Under the pieces are notes generated by a model. It saw only the letters and a program-made list of their open reading frames with translations. It made no database searches and was not told the DNA's origin. Positions 60,303 to 64,000 of a stretch of 64,000 nt of DNA are shown one piece after another. The stretch is from assembly GCF_021729015.1 (NCBI RefSeq), contig NZ_JAJQQZ010000002.1, forward strand, positions 620,001 through 684,000, given 5' to 3'. Origin of the DNA: Halobacterium rubrum (GTDB lineage Archaea; Halobacteriota; Halobacteria; Halobacteriales; Halobacteriaceae). The position numbers and the translations under genes are program-made. Every line of letters starts with the position of its first letter. Positions within the stretch are counted from its first letter, which is position 1.

Positions 60303-60989
60303 TTACGCGGAGCGGTCCTCGTAGTGACCGAAGATGTCCGTGAGTTCGGGGTCGGCGCCGTTCGCCGAGTAGACAGTCAGGAGGTCGCCGACCTGGATTC
60401 GCGTGTCGCCGCGTGGCGTCAGCGGCTTCTCCTCGCTGTCGCGCTCGATGGCGACGATCAGAACGTCGTCGGAGAGGATGTCCGCCTCGCCGGCTTCGGT
60501 GAGCGTCTTCCCGGCGATGGGTGCGCCCTCCGTGACGGTGATTTCGAACACCTCAGCCTCGTCGCCGATGCGCATGTAGTCGACGATGGCCGGCCGGGCG
60601 ACCGCCCGGTAGAGGTAGCCAGCGATGAGCTGCTGGGGGTTCTCGATGGTGTTCACGCCGATCTGCCGGAAGAGGTTCATGTGCTCTGCGCTGTGGACGA
60701 CCGACGTGATTGCCGGAATCTCGAACTCCTTGGCGAGCAGGCAGACCATCACGTTCGTCGCGTCCTGGTCGGTCGTCGAGATGATGGCGTCGGCGCGCTC
60801 GGCGCCGGCGTCCCGCAGCGTCTCCTTGGTCGTCGCGTCGGCGTTGAGCACCAGACAGTCGTGTTCGCTGGCGATCTCGTCGGCCTTCTGTGCGTCCCGC
60901 TCGACGACCACGACCTCGTTCCCGGATCTGGTCGCGATCTCGATCAGCGGCGTCCCGATGTCGCCCGCGCCGACAATGATGATGTACAT
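60303..60989 (-). CDS. trkA: TrkA-type potassium transport regulatory subunit
   Basis: 228 residues. RCK_N Rossmann fold IIIVGAGDIGTPL with acidic ribose-binding residue in VVVERD (about 28-33), then RCK_C (about 145-225, AEVFEITVTEGAPIAGKTL). It binds NAD(H) or ATP/ADP and gates TrkH. It lies upstream of trkH with 147 bases between the genes. That gap holds TATA-poor sequence, so co-transcription is possible. Confidence 0.95.
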   Translation of the reverse strand: MYIIIVGAGDIGTPLIEIATRSGNEVVVVERDAQKADEIASEHDCLVLNADATTKETLRDAGAERADAIISTTDQDATNVMVCLLAKEFEIPAITSVVHSAEHMNLFRQIGVNTIENPQQLIAGYLYRAVARPAIVDYMRIGDEAEVFEITVTEGAPIAGKTLTEAGEADILSDDVLIVAIERDSEEKPLTPRGDTRIQVGDLLTVYSANGADPELTDIFGHYEDRSA

Positions 60990-61126
60990 GTGTCGTCTGG
61001 AGTGGTCGTTCGATGTGGTAGCGTCGCGTCGCAGTTCGGTGTCTACTGGGCTGTTCGGTCGAGATGGGGGCTCACGATTCCTCGCTCAGAGGAGGAGGCT
61101 CCGGAGGGCGGGGTCCACTCGGCCGT

Positions 61127-61477
61127 TCAGTCACCGCCACCGCCCTGGACCGTTCCGAGGTAGTGCCACCGGTACTTGCCCGCCGATTCGCCGGCCACGT
61201 CGGGCTCCCACTGCACCCGGTACGCGAACGGCCCGCGCTCGGCGCCGGTCTCGTCCGGGCGCTCGACGACCACGATGGTGTACCCGTCGTGGTCCTCGGT
61301 GCGGACGAGTTCCTCGCCCTCCCGCGCCTCGATGGCGTCCGTCAGGGACGGCTTCGCTTCGAGGCGGTGCCGGACGTACCCGACGACGGCCCGGAGCTCC
61401 CGGTCGCTGCAGTCCTCGAGCGCAGCACGGACCTGTGCGGGCACGTCGTCGGCTGGGTCGGTGTCGGGTCCTGTCAT
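61127..61477 (-). CDS. conserved haloarchaeal protein of unknown function
   Basis: 116 residues, small, soluble and acidic. The recognisable features are a helical segment CSDRELRAVVGYVRHRLEAKP (two runs around 23-42) and a beta-rich end with GYTIVVVERPDE, FAYRVQWEPD and YRWHYLGTV. I cannot name a family. It lies between trkA and the Lrp-type regulator, read in the trkA direction. AT-rich sequence near 61585-61625 probably contains its promoter. Confidence 0.6.
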   Translation of the reverse strand: MTGPDTDPADDVPAQVRAALEDCSDRELRAVVGYVRHRLEAKPSLTDAIEAREGEELVRTEDHDGYTIVVVERPDETGAERGPFAYRVQWEPDVAGESAGKYRWHYLGTVQGGGGD

Positions 61478-61737
61478 GGCTGGGTGGTCGCGGCGCCCCC
61501 TGCGCCAGCCGCCACCGGTCGCGTCGACCGGCGAGGCTGGGCGGCGACTGCCGTTCTCGTGAGCCGGCTGCTGGCTACGACGCTGCTATATTATCGCTGC
61601 AAAATAAATGTTGGCACCATATTTTCGCTGGCGAAGTAGAACCAGTCGTATTTTTGCGCCCCAGAATAACTGGCGGGTGTGACGAGACGTTCGACCACGC
61701 GACCGACCACCGGTTCGCCCACTCGCCAATCGGGGGG
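61478..61737. other. AT-rich divergent intergenic region
   Basis: No gene is seen. 61585-61670 is strikingly AT-rich for this genome (tatattatcg, caaaataaatg, catattttcg, gtatttttg), with several potential TATA boxes for either strand. It separates the unknown-function gene from the Lrp-type regulator, a plausible place for regulator binding in this potassium-related block. Confidence 0.5.
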
Positions 61738-61745
61738 TAAATATG
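61738..61745 (+). promoter_or_regulatory. TATA box of Lrp/TrkA-C regulator
   Basis: taaatatg lies 22-29 bases before the ATG at 61767, so that ATG is used and not the upstream one at 61743. Confidence 0.55.
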
Positions 61746-61766
61746 CGCCCTGACCGTACCGCCAGT

Positions 61767-62510
61767 ATGGACCACCGGGTCGACGAGATCGACAAGCGCG
61801 TCCTCTACCACCTGGCGCGAGACGCCCGGAACACGACCGCCGCGGACGTCGCCGAGGAGATGGACGTGACGGCGGCGACGATCCGGAACCGCATCCACCA
61901 GCTCGAAGCCGAGGGCGTCCTGCGCGGCTACCTCGCGGACATCAACTACAAATCCATCGAGGGCCACGTCACCTACCAGTTCAGCTGCACCGCGCCGATC
62001 CCCGAACGGGACCGGCTCGCGCAGTCCGCCCTCGAGGTCTCGGGCGTCGTCTCCGTCCGCGAACTGATGACGGGCAAGACCAACCTGGCGGTGACGGCAG
62101 TCGGGTCGAACACGGACGACATCAGCCGCATCGCCGGTGAACTGTCCGACATCGGCCTCGACATCGAGGACGAGAGCGTCGTCGAGGACGAGTACCACCA
62201 GCCGTACAGCCCCTTCGGGCCGGAAGACGCCCCCGTCGGCCCGTCCCTCACCGACTTCATGAGTCTGGCCGGCGGCGCGGAAGTCGTCGAGTTCACCGTC
62301 TCCGAGGGGGCCGACGTTGCCGGGCTGACCATCGAGGACGCCGTCGAGGGCGGCCTGCTCGCCGACGAGATGCTCGTGGTCGGCATCGAGCGGGAGGGCG
62401 ACGTGTTGACGCCGAAAGGCGAGACGCTCATCCAGACCGGCGACGTCGTCTCCCTGTTCTCGAAGTCCGGCCTCGAGAAGGACGCCCTCGACGTCTTCGG
62501 CTCCCAGTAG
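61767..62510 (+). CDS. Lrp/AsnC-type regulator with C-terminal TrkA-C (RCK_C) domain
   Basis: 247 residues. The N-terminal Lrp helix-turn-helix (DEIDKRVLYHLARDARNTTAADVAEEM, ATIRNRIHQLEAEG) is joined to an AsnC-like ligand domain (about 65-140, TYQFSCTAPIPERD). The C-terminus (about 170-245) is an RCK_C domain: VVEFTVSEGADVAGLTIED, LVVGIEREGDVLTPKG and QTGDVVSLFSK. The fusion suggests a transcription factor that senses the same ligand class as TrkA. Its genomic place beside trkA and trkH supports control of potassium transport (inference). Confidence 0.94.
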   Translation: MDHRVDEIDKRVLYHLARDARNTTAADVAEEMDVTAATIRNRIHQLEAEGVLRGYLADINYKSIEGHVTYQFSCTAPIPERDRLAQSALEVSGVVSVRELMTGKTNLAVTAVGSNTDDISRIAGELSDIGLDIEDESVVEDEYHQPYSPFGPEDAPVGPSLTDFMSLAGGAEVVEFTVSEGADVAGLTIEDAVEGGLLADEMLVVGIEREGDVLTPKGETLIQTGDVVSLFSKSGLEKDALDVFGSQ

Positions 62511-62592
62511 GCCTCGTCGAAAGCGAGCAGTCGACCCCCGTCAACCCGGAAGCGCGCACCGCTGAGCAGTCGCCCGAAATCCACGACGGGTC

Positions 62593-62602
62593 GAAATTAA
62601 TA
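62593..62602 (+). promoter_or_regulatory. TATA region of the TFS-like gene
   Basis: gaaattaata is centred about 38 bases before the ATG at 62636 and predicts a leader of about 10 bases. Confidence 0.45.
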
Positions 62603-62635
62603 CGTACCTCCGGCGGCCGCGTATCCCCACGGTAC

Positions 62636-62953
62636 ATGAAGTTCTGTGACGGGTGTGGTTCGACGATGCACACGGAGGGCGACACGTGGGTGTGTCGCTC
62701 CTGTGAGAACGAGGAACCACGGGACTCGCAGGCAGAAGCGGCGATGACGACCCAGGACGGACAGCAGGACGACGGGGCACCCGCCGTCGCCGACGCGACC
62801 CAGGACGCCACCGAGACGATGCAGGAGCCCTGTCCGGCCGAGGACTGCGACAGCGACCGGGCCGACTACGAGATGCTGCCGAAGCCGGGCGGCTCCTACG
62901 AGGTCCGGCTGTTCACCTGCGTCGAGTGCGGCCACAAGTGGCGCGACTCCTGA
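62636..62953 (+). CDS. TFS/RPA12-like RNA polymerase factor lacking the acidic tip
   Basis: 105 residues. An N-terminal zinc ribbon (Cys4, 7, 20, 23) is followed by a Gln/Asp-rich linker and a C-terminal ribbon (Cys66, 71, 95, 98) of the TFS/TFIIS type ending KWRDS. In active TFS the hairpin tip carries an Asp-Glu pair that triggers RNA cleavage in the polymerase. Here the tip is LPKPGGSYEV without that pair, so cleavage activity is unlikely. It may be a paralogue that inhibits or modulates polymerase, as described for Sulfolobus TFS4. Confidence 0.85.
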   Translation: MKFCDGCGSTMHTEGDTWVCRSCENEEPRDSQAEAAMTTQDGQQDDGAPAVADATQDATETMQEPCPAEDCDSDRADYEMLPKPGGSYEVRLFTCVECGHKWRDS

Positions 62954-63214
62954 CGGCGCATCCTCTGCCCCCCGGCGGGTACACTCCCACAGCCGCCCAC
63001 CACCGGAGACGTCACTGTACAGCGACTGCCCGCAGCCGGAAGTCGCGAAGTGAGAAAGCGGGCGCGAAAGGCGTTCGTTCGAGCAGCGAGCGAATCGTTC
63101 TTTCGGGCGTGAGACGGCCGATGTCGGACAGTTCAGACCAGCATCTGAGAAGGGATGTACCGGTCAGTACGTCCTGGAGAGGAGACGGCGAGAAACGACG
63201 ACCAGGTCCGCGGA
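62954..63214. other. spacer with long imperfect hairpin
   Basis: No convincing gene is present. 63066-63106 (cgaaaggcgttcgttcg ... cgagcgaatcgttctttcg) forms a long imperfect stem that could end the TFS-like transcript. Downstream the sequence is not patterned until the candidate antitoxin. Confidence 0.45.
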
Positions 63215-63355
63215 CTACTCGTCTTCGAGTGCGTCGTAGACATCGCGGTTCGCCTCCCGGTCGGCAGCGGCTACACGCCGTACCAGTTCGTGGCGGAGGT
63301 CTTCCATCACCGCGTCGAGCGGCGAGTCGGACTCGACTCCCTCTTCGGTCGCCAT
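63215..63355 (-). CDS. candidate antitoxin, 46 residues, beside Doc
   Basis: A complete small frame, MATEEGVESDSPLDAVMEDL onwards to VYDALEDE, acidic at the N-terminus with an Arg/Ala-rich helix HELVRRVAAADREANR in the middle. It starts 26 bases after the doc stop on the same strand. It has its own TATA-like element, TTAACGATATT on the minus strand (63371-63386 region), about 25 bases upstream, so the expected message is leaderless. Small size, acidity and position suggest the antitoxin of the Doc toxin, although the usual order is antitoxin first. Confidence 0.6.
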   Translation of the reverse strand: MATEEGVESDSPLDAVMEDLRHELVRRVAAADREANRDVYDALEDE

Positions 63356-63370
63356 ACCACCACTAGCAGA

Positions 63371-63386
63371 CTGAATATCGTTAATC
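63371..63386 (-). promoter_or_regulatory. TATA region for the candidate antitoxin, inside the end of doc
   Basis: GATTAACGATATTCAG on the minus strand overlaps the last bases of doc. Its centre is about 25 bases before the ATG at 63355. Confidence 0.5.
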
Positions 63387-63869
63387 CTTCTGGTCGCCCG
63401 AGTCGCCCGTCAACTGCTCGATTCCGTACTGGAGGAGGTCCTCGCGCCACCGCTCGATTTCACCTGCCAAGTCCAGCTCCTCGGTGTGCGTACGGAGGTA
63501 CTCGACAACGTCTGATTCATCGACTGCTCGTTCGTCGGTGCCGAACTGTTTCAGAATCGTCCGAATCTCTTCGTCGTACGCGAACCGGTAGCCGTTCAGG
63601 AAGTAGAATACGGCGACCGTGTTCAGTGCAGACCGTTTGTTCGCGTCCACGAACGGATGGTTGACGACGAGCAGCCGCAGCAAGTGATACGCCTTCTTGT
63701 GAATCGATTCCGGCGCGGCACCGAAGTGGCCCCCCTCGATGTACGCCAGTGCGAACTCTACGTCACCCCGGTCCCTGACGCCGGACGGCGTGTCGGGGTA
63801 CTCCGCCACGATGTCCTCGTGGATGGCGAGGACGTCCTCGACCGACGGGTACCACAGCGAATCACCCAT
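63381..63869 (-). CDS. doc: Doc-family toxin (Fic/Doc)
   Basis: 162 residues. The Fic/Doc motif HPFVDANKR is complete at 71-79. The family's N-terminal WYPSVEDVLAIHEDIV and LEGGHFG-like loop (IEGGHFG, about 44-50) are also present. Doc phosphorylates elongation factor Tu and stops translation in bacteria; the archaeal target is unproven. It is 162 residues against about 126 for P1 Doc, with an extra C-terminal helical region. It is followed by a 46-residue acidic ORF. Confidence 0.92.
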   Translation of the reverse strand: MGDSLWYPSVEDVLAIHEDIVAEYPDTPSGVRDRGDVEFALAYIEGGHFGAAPESIHKKAYHLLRLLVVNHPFVDANKRSALNTVAVFYFLNGYRFAYDEEIRTILKQFGTDERAVDESDVVEYLRTHTEELDLAGEIERWREDLLQYGIEQLTGDSGDQKD

Positions 63870-64000
63870 TCGCTCCGAGGTCGAAGGGCCACCGAGGTAG
63901 TCGTTTCGTTCAGGACGGCGGGAGCGTAGTGATGACCGAGGTACCCAGACGCCACAACCACGATACCGAACGAAAGGACGTACACTGCGTTTACTCCAAC
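63870..64000. other. window-end region upstream of doc
   Basis: 131 bases with no complete gene. A minus-strand frame entering from the window edge reads a hydrophobic stretch (YVLSFGIVVVASGYLGHHYAP) and continues into the doc start region; it may be the end of a membrane protein gene or a chance frame. Only a longer sequence would decide. Confidence 0.3.

Noticed and set aside
63155-63664. 169-codon plus-strand frame opposite doc
   Set aside because: It is antisense to doc and to the candidate antitoxin and has an unpatterned composition.

Overview
The window is chromosomal DNA of a halophilic archaeon (class Halobacteria). The evidence is uniformly high G+C, very acidic predicted proteins, TATA boxes 25-30 bases ahead of mostly leaderless starts, and many archaeal or haloarchaeal families (ABCE1/RLI, archaemetzincin, PINc-ATPase, FAU-1, proteasome subunits, TFS, SepF, HalX and HalOD1 proteins, bacterio-opsin-activator type regulators). 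I did not fix the genus. No insertion sequence, CRISPR array, rRNA operon or replication origin was seen; one tRNA gene is present.

Layout. 1-10 kb: archaemetzincin, HflX GTPase, a secreted protein with collagen-like repeats, ABCE1/RLI with an EMC6-like membrane protein, a soluble chemotaxis-type transducer, a PIN/ATPase/KH protein and small winged-helix regulators. 10-19 kb: a divergent proteasome beta-alpha pair, an M20 hydrolase, two M32 carboxypeptidases separated by a DUF4177/membrane pair, an acetyltransferase and a zinc alcohol dehydrogenase. 19-33 kb: zinc-ribbon microproteins, a UvrD-like helicase, a degenerate M24 protein, cytidine deaminase, riboflavin synthase, PrsW, FAU-1, an Nfu protein, a Tat/PGF-CTERM LVIVD protein, a ROK sugar kinase, AIM24, a universal stress protein, a YbaK deacylase and an esterase. 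33-48 kb: LURP-one, UvrA, an HNH nuclease, a LUD protein, a geranylgeranyl-reductase-like flavoprotein, a GcvT-like protein, DUF6432/7093/5611 proteins, SepF, a DUF1028 protein, a PUA protein, an RNB exonuclease and two lipoproteins.

48-58 kb: tRNA-Ala(CGC) next to repeats made of tRNA T-arm copies, then a signalling island. It holds a winged-helix regulator, a HalX response regulator, a GAF/HTH-10 regulator, two histidine kinases (one with a triplicated N-box, one with a 7-TM sensor), a second HTH-10 regulator, a HalOD1 protein, and a CHAT-family protease-like protein whose promoter drives a 22-codon ORF first. 58-64 kb: potassium uptake (TrkH, TrkA, and an Lrp-type regulator carrying a TrkA-C domain), a TFS paralogue lacking the catalytic acidic pair, and a Doc toxin followed by a 46-residue candidate antitoxin too short for routine ORF calling.

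Most of the window is ordinary core haloarchaeal genome. The places I would look at first are the CHAT module (56.1-58.5 kb), the kinase with the repeated N-box (52.1 kb), the inhibitor-like TFS (62.6 kb), the Doc locus (63.2-63.9 kb) and the tRNA-flanking hairpin repeats (48.4-48.8 kb).
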